Source: Pseudodesulfovibrio sp.
GTDB lineage: Bacteria > Desulfobacterota > Desulfovibrionia > Desulfovibrionales > Desulfovibrionaceae
Length of the DNA stretch: 45,476 bases
Direction of reading: 5' to 3'
Assembly (NCBI RefSeq): GCF_028692895.1
Contig: NZ_JAQUWN010000015.1
Location: forward strand, 1-45,476
Below are positions 1 to 8,364 of this stretch, piece by piece. The notes under the pieces are model-generated. The model had not been told where the DNA came from and searched no databases. It saw nothing but the letters and a program-made list of their open reading frames with translations. The first letter of the stretch is position 1, and each line of letters starts with the position of its first letter. Position numbers and translations under genes: made by a program.

Positions 1-215
1 CCACCCAGGGGCGCGGCCAGGAGCTTGGCCAGGTAGTATCCGGCAAAGGCGCTGCCCAGCCAGGCCCCGCTGATGCGCGCATCCAGGCTGGCCAGGGGCA
101 CCACGAACGAGAAGAGCGCCACCCCCAGGGTGGCCAGGAATCCGCTCGCCAGGATGGCGGCCACCGCCCTGCGCCGGGCCGGGCCGCCGCCCGGATGCTC
201 CTGTCCAGTCTCCAT
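1..215 (-). CDS. MFS-type transporter, N-terminal fragment
   Basis: Reading the minus strand from the ATG at 215 gives an open frame of 71 codons that runs off the left edge of the window. After a short polar, Gly/Arg-rich N-terminus, a hydrophobic helix (starting AAILASGFLATLGVALFSF) is followed by a turn and a second hydrophobic stretch with SAFAGYYLAKLLAAPLGG. This is the usual pattern of the first two helices of a major facilitator superfamily permease, with the AAPLGG run leading into the conserved cytoplasmic loop. The substrate cannot be told from this fragment. It is divergent from the aldehyde dehydrogenase gene at 462. The frame call rests on translation only; no strong ribosome binding site was seen. 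Confidence 0.55.
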   Translation of the reverse strand, partial: METGQEHPGGGPARRRAVAAILASGFLATLGVALFSFVVPLASLDARISGAWLGSAFAGYYLAKLLAAPLG

Positions 216-383
216 CCGCCGAATCCCTCTTGTTGCCGGTCGATCGTCACCCCGCCGCGCGCGGTCCGCCCGTTGCGGGAGGTTCCGGTATAGCCCTCGC
301 CCGCCCTTCCCGTCAAAGGCGGCGGGCGGCTTTCCCGCGTCGCCCTCCGCCCCTTCGCGCCGGCCGACGGCATTATGTCCATA

Positions 384-412
384 TTGACATAGTAGTGGGT
401 TGGACCTATCCA
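384..412 (+). promoter_or_regulatory. possible sigma-70 promoter for the aldehyde dehydrogenase
   Basis: A perfect -35 hexamer TTGACA (384-389) is followed after 17 nt by TATCCA (407-412), which matches only half of the -10 consensus. It lies about 50 nt upstream of the ATG at 462, in the most AT-rich part of the 216-461 intergenic region. The weak -10 keeps this tentative. Confidence 0.3.
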
Positions 413-461
413 GAGTTTTTTCAGAGCCTGTCCGAAAACGCTCCATCTCCACGGAGGCCAT

Positions 462-2084
462 ATGAGCACCGAACAGCAACTTCTCGCCGCCTTTCCCGTC
501 AAGGGCGGCCTCCCGGACGAATACACGGCCGTCATCCCCAAGGACTATCCCCGCTATCTCATCGACGGCGAGCTGCTCGAATGGGACGGCGAGATGCAGG
601 ACATCCATTCCCCCATCGAGATCAACGACAACGGCGAGTTCTCGCCGCTGCCCATCGGTCGCTGCCCGGTGCTGGACGCGGACGCGGGCATGCGCGCCCT
701 CAAGGCCGCGTCGGCCGCCTACGACAACGGCATGGGCCGCTGGCCGACCATGGGCGTGGCCGACCGCATCCGGCACATGGAGGGCTTCGCCGCCCGCCTG
801 GCCGGGGTCCGCGACGAGGTCGTCCGGCTGATGACGCTCGAAATCTGCAAGCCCCGGCGCGAGTCCGAGATCGAGTTCGACCGGACCGTCGAATACATCG
901 ACAACACCCTCTCCGCCCTCAAGGACCTGGACCGGTCCTGCTCGCGCATGGTCATCGACGGCGGCATCTACGCCCAGATCCGCCGCGCGCCGCTGGGCCC
1001 GGTCCTGTGCATGGGCCCGTACAACTATCCGTTCAACGAGACCTTCGCCACCCTGATCCCGGCGCTGGTCATGGGCAACACGGTCATCGTCAAGACCCCG
1101 CGCATGGGCAAGCTCCTGCTCTCGCCCATCCTTGAGGCCCTGCGCGACAGCTTCCCGCGCGGCGTGGTCAACGTGCTCTTCGGCGACCGGCGGGTGGTCC
1201 AGCCCATCCTGGAGGCGGGCGGGGTCAACGTCCTGGCCTTCATCGGGTCCAGCGGCGCGGCCGACGCGCTCCGGCTGCTCCACCCCCATCCGCACCGGCT
1301 GCGCTGCGTGCTCGGGCTGGACGCCAAGAACCCGGCCTTTGTCCTGGAGACCGCCGACATGGAGCTGACCGCGCGCGAGATTCTCTCGGGCAGCCTCTCC
1401 TTCAGCGGCCAGCGCTGCACGGCCATCAAGATCGTCTTCGTGCACCGCAGCCGGGCCGAGGAGCTGCTCTCCCGCCTGGACGAGGGCATCGCCGGGCTCA
1501 AGGTGGGAATGCCGTTCGAGGCCGGGGTCAACATCACGCCCATGCCCGGCAAGGGCAAGATCCAGTACCTGACGGACCTGGTGGAGGACGCCGTGGCCAA
1601 GGGCGCGCGGGTGGTCAACGCGGGCGGCGGCGCATCGGGCCGGACCCTGTTCCACCCGGCGCTGCTCTACGACGTCAAGCCGTCCATGCGCGTGTACCAG
1701 GAGGAGCAGTTCGGCCCCGTGGTGCCGGTGGTGCCCTTTGACGACGAGCGCGAGCCCGTGGAGTATCAGGTCAATTCCAAGTACGGCCAGCAGATGAGCA
1801 TTTTCGGCAGCGATCCCGACCAGGTGGCCCGGTTCATCGACCCCATGGTCAACCAGGTCTGCCGGGTGAACATCAACAGCCAGTGCCAGCGCGGGCCGGA
1901 CACCTTCCCCTTCACCGGACGCAAGGACTCGGCCGAGAGCACCCTCTCGGTCAGCGACGCCCTGCGCTGCTTCTCCATCCGCACGCTGGTGGCGGCCAAG
2001 GGCACCGAGGGCAACAAGGAGCTGATCTCGCGGATACTCCGGCAGCGCAGCTCCAACTTCCTGACCACGGATTACATCCTGTAG
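462..2084 (+). CDS. gapN: NADP-dependent non-phosphorylating glyceraldehyde-3-phosphate dehydrogenase-like (ALDH family)
   Basis: A 540-residue aldehyde dehydrogenase superfamily protein. GapN enzymes oxidise glyceraldehyde-3-phosphate directly to 3-phosphoglycerate, making NADPH and bypassing ATP formation. Visible motifs are the Asn of PYNYPFN (about N188), the catalytic Cys of SGQRCTA (about C319), the cofactor-domain stretch VMGNTVIVKTP, the EEQFGPVVPV motif, and GPDTFPFTGRKDS near the C-terminus, which resembles the plant and bacterial GapN signature. The general-base Glu normally found in an ELGGK motif is not present: the matching segment reads LGLDAKNP. The protein is about 50 residues longer than typical GapN, at the N-terminus and C-terminus. 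A strong ribosome binding site (GGAGG at 453-457) fixes the start. It stands alone, convergent with the diguanylate cyclase. GapN is the best guess; another phosphorylated-aldehyde dehydrogenase is possible. Confidence 0.75.
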   Translation: MSTEQQLLAAFPVKGGLPDEYTAVIPKDYPRYLIDGELLEWDGEMQDIHSPIEINDNGEFSPLPIGRCPVLDADAGMRALKAASAAYDNGMGRWPTMGVADRIRHMEGFAARLAGVRDEVVRLMTLEICKPRRESEIEFDRTVEYIDNTLSALKDLDRSCSRMVIDGGIYAQIRRAPLGPVLCMGPYNYPFNETFATLIPALVMGNTVIVKTPRMGKLLLSPILEALRDSFPRGVVNVLFGDRRVVQPILEAGGVNVLAFIGSSGAADALRLLHPHPHRLRCVLGLDAKNPAFVLETADMELTAREILSGSLSFSGQRCTAIKIVFVHRSRAEELLSRLDEGIAGLKVGMPFEAGVNITPMPGKGKIQYLTDLVEDAVAKGARVVNAGGGASGRTLFHPALLYDVKPSMRVYQEEQFGPVVPVVPFDDEREPVEYQVNSKYGQQMSIFGSDPDQVARFIDPMVNQVCRVNINSQCQRGPDTFPFTGRKDSAESTLSVSDALRCFSIRTLVAAKGTEGNKELISRILRQRSSNFLTTDYIL

Positions 2085-2110
2085 TCCCCGCCCTGCGAGG
2101 GACGGGAATT

Positions 2111-2180
2111 GGGCGGCGACTCGGGGGAGGCCGCCCTGTTCCTTGCCGGTCCGGTTGAGGCGGCGGCGCGCCGCAACCGG
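2111..2180. terminator. possible hairpins between convergent genes
   Basis: The 103-nt gap between the convergent stops at 2084 and 2188 holds two GC-rich inverted repeats: GGGCGGC (2111-2117) with GCCGCCC (2130-2136), and CCGGTTG (2151-2157) with CAACCGG (2174-2180). Neither is followed by a T run, so intrinsic termination is only a possibility. Confidence 0.3.
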
Positions 2181-2187
2181 CGGGGGA

Positions 2188-3768
2188 TCACGCTTCGGGG
2201 GACAGCTCGGCGCACTGTACCTGGTCCCGGCCATTGCTCTTGGCCCGGTACAATGCCTGGTCCGAGGCCTTCAACAGGGCCTCCAGCAACGCCTGGCCGG
2301 ACTCCTTCCACATCCGCTCGCCTGTCGAGAAGAAGGCGACGCCCACGCTGATGGTCACCTTGATGGCGTCGCCGTCGCAGCTTGTCGTCGTGGACCGAAC
2401 CTCGTTGCACAGCCGCTCGGCCAGGCGCCTGGCGCCTTCCAGATCCGTTTCGGGGAGCAGGATGGCGAATTCCTCGCCGCCGTATCGTCCGATGATGTCG
2501 CTGGCGCGCAGGACCTTGCGGAACGTCGACGTCACGTTTTGCAGCACGAGATCGCCGGCGATGTGGCCAAACGTGTCGTTGACCTTCTTGAAGTGGTCGA
2601 TGTCGATGAGCAGGAACGGCAGGTTGCCGCCGTACCGGACGACCCGGTTGATTTCGATCATGCAGGAGTCCATGAAAAAACGCCTGCTGCACACCTGGGT
2701 CAGGGCGTCCAGCGACGCCATCTTGTGCAGCGCCTTCATCAGGCGCTTGTTCTCCGTGATGTCGTAGAGCAGGACGGCGAAGCCGAGGTCGTTGCCGCGT
2801 GACGAGAGAATCTTGGTGGCGGACACGCTGAAATGGATCGTGTCGTCGCGGTAGCGGAGCTCGACCTCCGTGGGGGCGTCGCCCGCCGTCGTGATCCTGT
2901 CCATGAACCCGTCGCGTTCTTGCAGCACTTCGCGGGCGCCGAGGCCGATGGAGGCCTGGGTCAGCTCCGGCAGCACCTTGCTCGCGAACTCGTTGAAGTC
3001 GGCGATGTTGAAATCCTTGTCCAGGACCAGAACCGGCGTCTGCATGGTCTCGAAGACCTTGGTCCTCGCGATGGGGGCGATGTTGAACATCATCATCCGC
3101 GCCATGGCCAGGGAGAAGGCCGGTATCGGAAGCGCGAGATAGAAAGGGATCATATCGATGCCGGGCAGCGTGACGCCCAGTTGTTCCAGCGCGTTGCCGC
3201 ACCAGGGGATGATGGAAGCGAGGAAAATGACGTTCGCCTGCCTCTTGCGGTATCCCTTGGACTTTCGCGTCATGTCGAAAAAGAGGACGACGCCGGCCAG
3301 GCTCAGCGCCTGCGCATAGGCGAATTGCACATAGTACCAGGCTCCCTTCGCAAAGGACGCGACCGGGAAAGAACCGCTGACGTCCACGTCGAACTTACTG
3401 TAATATAAATGATATTCATTGGTAGTGTAGAACAGGACAAGGGTGATGGCGGGGATGGTGAACAGCGAGGCGTGGAGGAGCCGGCTTTTGATCCGGTACT
3501 GGTTGTATTCGAAGGCGAAGAGAAACCAGAACACGGGTATGAAGGGAATGCCGAGGTATTCGATTTTCAGTGCGAAGAAGATGCTTTCGGCGGAATTGCC
3601 GGACAGTTCCAGCATGTAGCCGAGCGAATAAATGAAGACGCTCGCCATGAAAAAAACGAACGGTCTGCCGCCTGCCGTCTTGATGATCCGCAAGGAATAG
3701 CAGATGAGGCTCAGTATCCCCGAGCAGGAAAGGCATAAAAACAGTATCCCGACAAATCTCAGCGTCAT
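2188..3768 (-). CDS. membrane diguanylate cyclase (7TM - PAS - GGDEF)
   Basis: 526 residues. The first about 225 residues are seven strongly hydrophobic segments in the pattern of the 7TM sensor domain found at the N-terminus of bacterial histidine kinases and cyclases. A PAS-like domain follows (about 235-345, with PVLVLDKDFNIADFNEFAS), then a GGDEF domain (about 355-515). The active-site motif is GGEEF (430-434), and the inhibitory I-site RxxD is intact as RASD (421-424), exactly five residues before it. The metal-binding LIDIDHFKKVND and the DALTQVCSRRFF segment are present. An active, product-inhibited enzyme making cyclic di-GMP is therefore expected. There is no EAL domain. It is a single gene upstream of which lie the end and terminator of the glycogen operon. 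Its signal is unknown. The coding GC content is slightly lower in the membrane part than in its neighbours. Confidence 0.88.
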   Translation of the reverse strand: MTLRFVGILFLCLSCSGILSLICYSLRIIKTAGGRPFVFFMASVFIYSLGYMLELSGNSAESIFFALKIEYLGIPFIPVFWFLFAFEYNQYRIKSRLLHASLFTIPAITLVLFYTTNEYHLYYSKFDVDVSGSFPVASFAKGAWYYVQFAYAQALSLAGVVLFFDMTRKSKGYRKRQANVIFLASIIPWCGNALEQLGVTLPGIDMIPFYLALPIPAFSLAMARMMMFNIAPIARTKVFETMQTPVLVLDKDFNIADFNEFASKVLPELTQASIGLGAREVLQERDGFMDRITTAGDAPTEVELRYRDDTIHFSVSATKILSSRGNDLGFAVLLYDITENKRLMKALHKMASLDALTQVCSRRFFMDSCMIEINRVVRYGGNLPFLLIDIDHFKKVNDTFGHIAGDLVLQNVTSTFRKVLRASDIIGRYGGEEFAILLPETDLEGARRLAERLCNEVRSTTTSCDGDAIKVTISVGVAFFSTGERMWKESGQALLEALLKASDQALYRAKSNGRDQVQCAELSPEA

Positions 3769-4108
3769 CGCGTTGCCCCGGAGGGTCTCGCCGTTGGTCG
3801 ATCCGCTTGACGCGGGCGCTGCGGGCGTGCGTCCCGTTGCGTCCGCCGCCGTTTCCGATCAATCGGCCGGGCCGCCTGCTTGAAGGTGTCGCAACCCTCT
3901 GGCGGCCTGCATGGCCATTCCCGGCGGTTGGGAACTCAAGTGGTTGCCCGTTTTTTTGCAAATGGCGGCCCCGCGCCGCGCTGTCCGGTCCGGGAAACGC
4001 TTCCCTGGTGCGCCGCCGCATGGTTTTGCCGTTTTCTCGGGTGAACTCCATGCGCCAAAAACAAGGCGGCCGACGCGCGGCCGGCCGCCTTTTCTTGTCT
4101 GGGGAGGG
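3769..4108. other. gene-free gap between glycogen operon and diguanylate cyclase
   Basis: 340 nt with no convincing coding frame. It must hold the minus-strand promoter of the cyclase gene, but no clear -35/-10 pair was recognised. Its right end holds the terminator of the glycogen operon (4061-4096). Confidence 0.5.
4061..4096 (-). terminator. intrinsic terminator of the glycogen operon
   Basis: GGCGGCCG (4065-4072) pairs with CGGCCGCC (4082-4089). Read on the minus strand, 13 nt past the stop at 4109, the stem is followed by TTGTTTTTGG. The plus side is followed by TTTTCTTG, so it could act in both directions. Confidence 0.75.
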
Positions 4109-7100
4109 TCAGCTCCACCGGATGAGACGGGGTTCGTACTTGTTGTTCAACCCCGGATGGACCGGAATCACCCTGACGCCATACCGCAGGGGGCCTGGGT
4201 GCGTCGGTTCGTAGCCAGCCTGGTATTCCAGGGTGTTGCCCTCGGTGTGCTTGAGCACCATGGGCACGCAGCCGATGACCGCCTCCTCGTTGGGCGTGGC
4301 GGCGATGAACTCGGCCAGTATCTCCTCGGTCAGGAGCTGGCCCCGGTCCACCTTGGCCCGGATGGTCAGCCGGTTGCCCAGCTTGAACACGTCGCCCGAG
4401 ATGCCCTCCACGCTGACCTCCTTGATGGTCACGGTGGAGAACCGGCCGGGGATGCGCTTCTTCCATTCGGCCACCTCGCGGGAGAGCTCGAAGCGGGACT
4501 TGGCGCGACGCTTGGCCATGGCCATGGCGGGCAGGTACATGTCCCGGATGTAGTCGTTGACCATCCGGTGGGTGCCGTACTGGATGAAGGCCGTCTTCAT
4601 GGCCTCCTTCATCCGGTGTATCCAGGAGTGGGGGATGCCGTCGCCCGGGCGGTCGAAGAACTCCGGAACCACCTCGGTCTCCAGGGTGGCGTAGAGGTTG
4701 TCCGCGTCCACGATGTCCTGGCTGACCTGGTTTTCGTAGACCAGTCCGCTGCCCACTGCCCAGCCGTTCCTGCCGTCAAAGGCTTCGTCCCACCAGCCGT
4801 CCAGGATGGAGCAGTTGGGAACGCCGTTGACCGCCGCCTTCATTCCGCTGGTGCCGCTGGCCTCCATGAGCCGCGTCGGGTTGTTCAGCCACACGTCCGC
4901 GCCGGAAACCAGCAGCCGGGCCAGCCGTATGTCGTAGCCCTCCAGGAATATGACCCGGCCCAGGAAGTCGTCCTGCTTGGCCAGGCGGCAGATCAGGTTG
5001 ATGTAGCTCGCGCCGATGGTGTCGGCCGGGTGGGCCTTGCCCGCAAAGATGACGTTGACCGGCCGCTGCGGGTTGCAGAGGATTTCCTTGATCCGCTGGA
5101 GGTTGTGGAAGAGCAGGGTGGGCCGCTTGTAGGCCGTGCACCGCCTGGCGAAGCACAGGGTCAGGTGGTCCGGGTTCAGGGCGTCCAGGAAGGCGCGCAG
5201 CCGGTTGGGCGGCTCGCCCTCGCGGGTCCACTGACCGGAGATGGAGCGTCGGACCTCCTCGTAGAGCCGGTGCTTGAGGGCGACGTGGGTGTCCCAGAGC
5301 ATGCGGTCGTCCAGGGTGTCGAGGCAGCCCCAGTCCTGGCCGTCGGCCAGGGACCGGTGCACCGAGATGCGGCAGGAGGACTCGATGTCGCGGCGCATCC
5401 GCTCGTCGAGCCAGGAGGGAATGTGCACGCCGTTGGTGACGTGGCCCACCGGCACCTCGCCGAGCAGGAACCCGCGCCACAGGTCCATCCACATCCGGCG
5501 CGACACGTCGCCGTGCAGCCTGCTGACGCCGTTGCGGTAGCAGGAGAGCTGGAGGGCGAGCACGGTCATGTTCAGGTGGTCCGCCTCCTCGGCGTAGATG
5601 TGGCCGAGATTCCAGAGGGCGTCCCAGGGTACGCCCATCTGGTCGGCATAGCCCCGGAAGTAGTTCTCGACCAGCGAGCGCTGGAACCGCTCGTTGCCCG
5701 CCGGGACCGGGGTGTGCATGGTGAATACCGTTGAGCCGCGCACGATTTCCTTGGCCGTGGCGAAATCCACGCCCTCGGTCTGCATGAGCTGGCGGATGCG
5801 CTCGAAGAGCAGGAAGGCGGAGTGGCCCTCGTTCAGGTGGTAGAGGGAGGGCTCGATGGACAGGGCCCGGAGCATCCGGATGCCGCCCACGCCGAGGACG
5901 ATCTCCTGCTCGATGCGCCCCTTGGACGAGGGCTCGTAGAGCTTGGAGCAGATGTCGCGGTCGGTGCGCGAGTTCTCGGTGATGTCGGTGTCGAGCAGGT
6001 AGAGGGTGGCGCGGCCCACATGGACTTCCCATATCTGGGCCTGGACCGTGCGGCCAGGCAGCTCCACGGCCACCAGGATCTTCTCGACCCCGCCGTTGTG
6101 CACCGGGGTGATGGGCATGGCCGCGAAGTCGTTCTCGCGGTATTCCACCACCTGCTCGCCGTTGCCGTTGATGCGCTGGTGGAAGTAGCCGTTCTTGTAG
6201 AGCAGGGAGATGCCGACAAAGGGCAGGTTCAGGTCGCTCGCGGACTTGATGTGATCGCCCGCCAGCAGCCCGAGGCCGCCGGAGTAGATCGGGATGGACT
6301 CGTGCAGGCCGAACTCCATGGAGAAGTAGGAGACCGGATTCTTCCAGGTAATGCCCTGGATGTCGGCCTTCGCCTTCTGGGCCATGTAGTCGTCGAACCG
6401 CTCCAGGACCGAGGCGAAGCGGCCCATGAACTCGTTGTCCTCGGCCACCTGGTTCAGGCGGGTGGCGTCCATGGTGTCCAGGAACAGGACCGGGTTGTGG
6501 CCGCAGCGGTGCCAGCGGTCCTCGTCGATCCACTCGAAGAGCTCCTGGGAGTCGCGGTGCCAGACCCACCAGAGGTTGTTGGCCAGGTCGCGCATTCGGC
6601 CGAGGGAGGGCGGCAGCTCGGTGATGACGGTGAAGGGCCGGAGCCGGGGCTGGGTGGTGTTGACGCCGGAGAAGCTGATCTCGCCCGCCGGGGCCCGGGT
6701 CATGCGCTGCACGCCCGCGATGCGCTCGGTGCGGATTTCGGCCGCAGCGTCGTAGGCCTCCAGGTAGCGGGGGTAGAAGTTCTCCCAGGACGCCTCCTCG
6801 GCGATGCGCCGGGTCTCGGCGCTGCGGTAGGCGCGCTCGTCCGGGGTCCAGCGGGTGAAGGTGACCAGGTGCTCCGCCAGCTTGGCGCGGGCGATCTCGT
6901 AGCTGTCCTCCAGCCGGTTCAGGACGTGGACGCCGGGGTGGCCGCCGGGGTGCTTGCCCATGACCCACTGGCCGAACCCGGCGCGGTCGGCCGTGACCGT
7001 GGGCACGGAAAAGGCCGCGCTCTCCATGGGGGTGTAGCCCCACGGCTCGTAGAACGAGGGGAAGACCGTCAGGTCCATTCCGGCCAGGGCGTCGTAGTAT

Positions 7101-8350
7101 TCCAGGTTGAGCACGCCGTCGTTGCCGTCCAGGTAGACCGGGATGAAGATGACGCAGCAGTGGTTGTCCGTGGTGTTGTCGAGCTTGAGCTCGCGGCAGC
7201 GGCGGACGATGGGGTCCTGCTCGGCGTCGCCCAGGTGGTGGGTGGCGATGCCCGCGTATTTCTCGATGTTGTACTGCTCGGTCCTGAGGCGCTTGCGGGT
7301 CTCGTCGCTGAAGCCCGCGTAGCCGGAGGAGACCAGGAGGAATGCGACCACGGTGACGTCGTTGTCCGTCTCGGCGAGCTTGCGGTCCGCGTCGCCCAGG
7401 GCGTCGAGGAGCAGGTCGATGCCCTTGTTGTGGAATTCGTATCGGCCGCTGGTGGCCAGCAGCAGCGTTTTTTCGGGCGTGAGCGGGCGGTCCAGGAACC
7501 GGGCGGCCAGGTCCACGAGCCGGGCCCGGGCCTCGGTGCGGGTGGCGGCCACGATGTCGGGCTCGGCGAAGCCCTCCAGGTTGAAGCCGTTGACCGTGAC
7601 CACGGCCGGGTTGGTGCCCAGCAGGTTGGCGGCCTCGCGCTGGGTGATGTTGGACACGGTGGTGAAGCAGTCGGCCTCGCGGGCGGACACGGACTCCATG
7701 GAGTGCTTGGCCGTGACGCCATAGGCCTTGGCCTCCTGGCTGGGCTCGATCTCCTCCAGCCGCTCGTAGATGTCCACCCCCGCGCCGGACATTGCCCGGC
7801 CGAGCATGGTGGCGTGGGTGGTCAGCACCGTGGAGACGGACGGCGCGTGCTTCTTGAGGAAGAGCACGCCCGCGCCGGACATCCACTCGTGGAAGTGGGC
7901 GAAAACGTCGGCCGTCTCGGCCGCGTCGTCGCCGAATTCCTTGATGATCGTGGCCGCCGCCGAGCTGAACAGGACCGGCTCGATGTAGTCCCAGGCCCCG
8001 GCCATGGAGTCCACGCCGAAGTCGTTCCAGAACTGGAAGAGGAGTTTGTCCGGCTCGGGAAAGGCGTTCTGGAAGCCGATGAGCAGGACGTAGGGCTGGC
8101 CGGGGATGTCCCAGCGGCCGAATTTGGTCTCGATGCCAGCCGCCTTGGCCCTATCCAGGGCCGGGGCGAGTTCCTCGGGGGCGTCGCAGGGCTCGAACCC
8201 GGGGTTGCGGTCGAGCAGCGGGCCCATGGCTACGTATCGGCCCTCGAAGGCCGCGACGGCTTGCGCGGCCTTGCTGCTGATGACGGTGAATATCCCGCCC
8301 ACCTTGTTGCAGACTTCCCAGGACACTTCAAACAGCCAACGGGTTTCCAT
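4109..8350 (-). CDS. fused GT3-type glycogen synthase and GT35 alpha-glucan phosphorylase
   Basis: One uninterrupted frame of 1413 residues with two enzyme modules. Residues 1 to about 560 resemble the GT3 (eukaryote-like) glycogen synthase family: the N-terminal WEVCNKVGGIFTVISSKA nucleotide-sugar loop, TTHATMLGR, and the E-x7-E motif in FYEPWGYTPMESAAF. Residues about 575 to 1413 are an alpha-glucan phosphorylase of the short type with the DUF3417-like lead domain (DLANNLWWVWH); the pyridoxal-phosphate lysine is in EASGTSGMKAAVNG (about K1171), followed by LDGWWDEAF. GT3 enzymes extend glycogen from UDP- or ADP-glucose; GT35 removes glucose as glucose-1-phosphate. So one polypeptide appears to carry both synthesis and breakdown. 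The ATG at 8350 has an AGGAG 8 nt upstream; longer in-frame extensions overlap the GH57 gene and are not coding. It is the last gene of a four-gene operon and starts 14 nt after GH57. No stop or frameshift separates the modules. Confidence 0.87.
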   Translation of the reverse strand: METRWLFEVSWEVCNKVGGIFTVISSKAAQAVAAFEGRYVAMGPLLDRNPGFEPCDAPEELAPALDRAKAAGIETKFGRWDIPGQPYVLLIGFQNAFPEPDKLLFQFWNDFGVDSMAGAWDYIEPVLFSSAAATIIKEFGDDAAETADVFAHFHEWMSGAGVLFLKKHAPSVSTVLTTHATMLGRAMSGAGVDIYERLEEIEPSQEAKAYGVTAKHSMESVSAREADCFTTVSNITQREAANLLGTNPAVVTVNGFNLEGFAEPDIVAATRTEARARLVDLAARFLDRPLTPEKTLLLATSGRYEFHNKGIDLLLDALGDADRKLAETDNDVTVVAFLLVSSGYAGFSDETRKRLRTEQYNIEKYAGIATHHLGDAEQDPIVRRCRELKLDNTTDNHCCVIFIPVYLDGNDGVLNLEYYDALAGMDLTVFPSFYEPWGYTPMESAAFSVPTVTADRAGFGQWVMGKHPGGHPGVHVLNRLEDSYEIARAKLAEHLVTFTRWTPDERAYRSAETRRIAEEASWENFYPRYLEAYDAAAEIRTERIAGVQRMTRAPAGEISFSGVNTTQPRLRPFTVITELPPSLGRMRDLANNLWWVWHRDSQELFEWIDEDRWHRCGHNPVLFLDTMDATRLNQVAEDNEFMGRFASVLERFDDYMAQKAKADIQGITWKNPVSYFSMEFGLHESIPIYSGGLGLLAGDHIKSASDLNLPFVGISLLYKNGYFHQRINGNGEQVVEYRENDFAAMPITPVHNGGVEKILVAVELPGRTVQAQIWEVHVGRATLYLLDTDITENSRTDRDICSKLYEPSSKGRIEQEIVLGVGGIRMLRALSIEPSLYHLNEGHSAFLLFERIRQLMQTEGVDFATAKEIVRGSTVFTMHTPVPAGNERFQRSLVENYFRGYADQMGVPWDALWNLGHIYAEEADHLNMTVLALQLSCYRNGVSRLHGDVSRRMWMDLWRGFLLGEVPVGHVTNGVHIPSWLDERMRRDIESSCRISVHRSLADGQDWGCLDTLDDRMLWDTHVALKHRLYEEVRRSISGQWTREGEPPNRLRAFLDALNPDHLTLCFARRCTAYKRPTLLFHNLQRIKEILCNPQRPVNVIFAGKAHPADTIGASYINLICRLAKQDDFLGRVIFLEGYDIRLARLLVSGADVWLNNPTRLMEASGTSGMKAAVNGVPNCSILDGWWDEAFDGRNGWAVGSGLVYENQVSQDIVDADNLYATLETEVVPEFFDRPGDGIPHSWIHRMKEAMKTAFIQYGTHRMVNDYIRDMYLPAMAMAKRRAKSRFELSREVAEWKKRIPGRFSTVTIKEVSVEGISGDVFKLGNRLTIRAKVDRGQLLTEEILAEFIAATPNEEAVIGCVPMVLKHTEGNTLEYQAGYEPTHPGPLRYGVRVIPVHPGLNNKYEPRLIRWS

Positions 8351-8364
8351 GTTTTGATCTCCTG

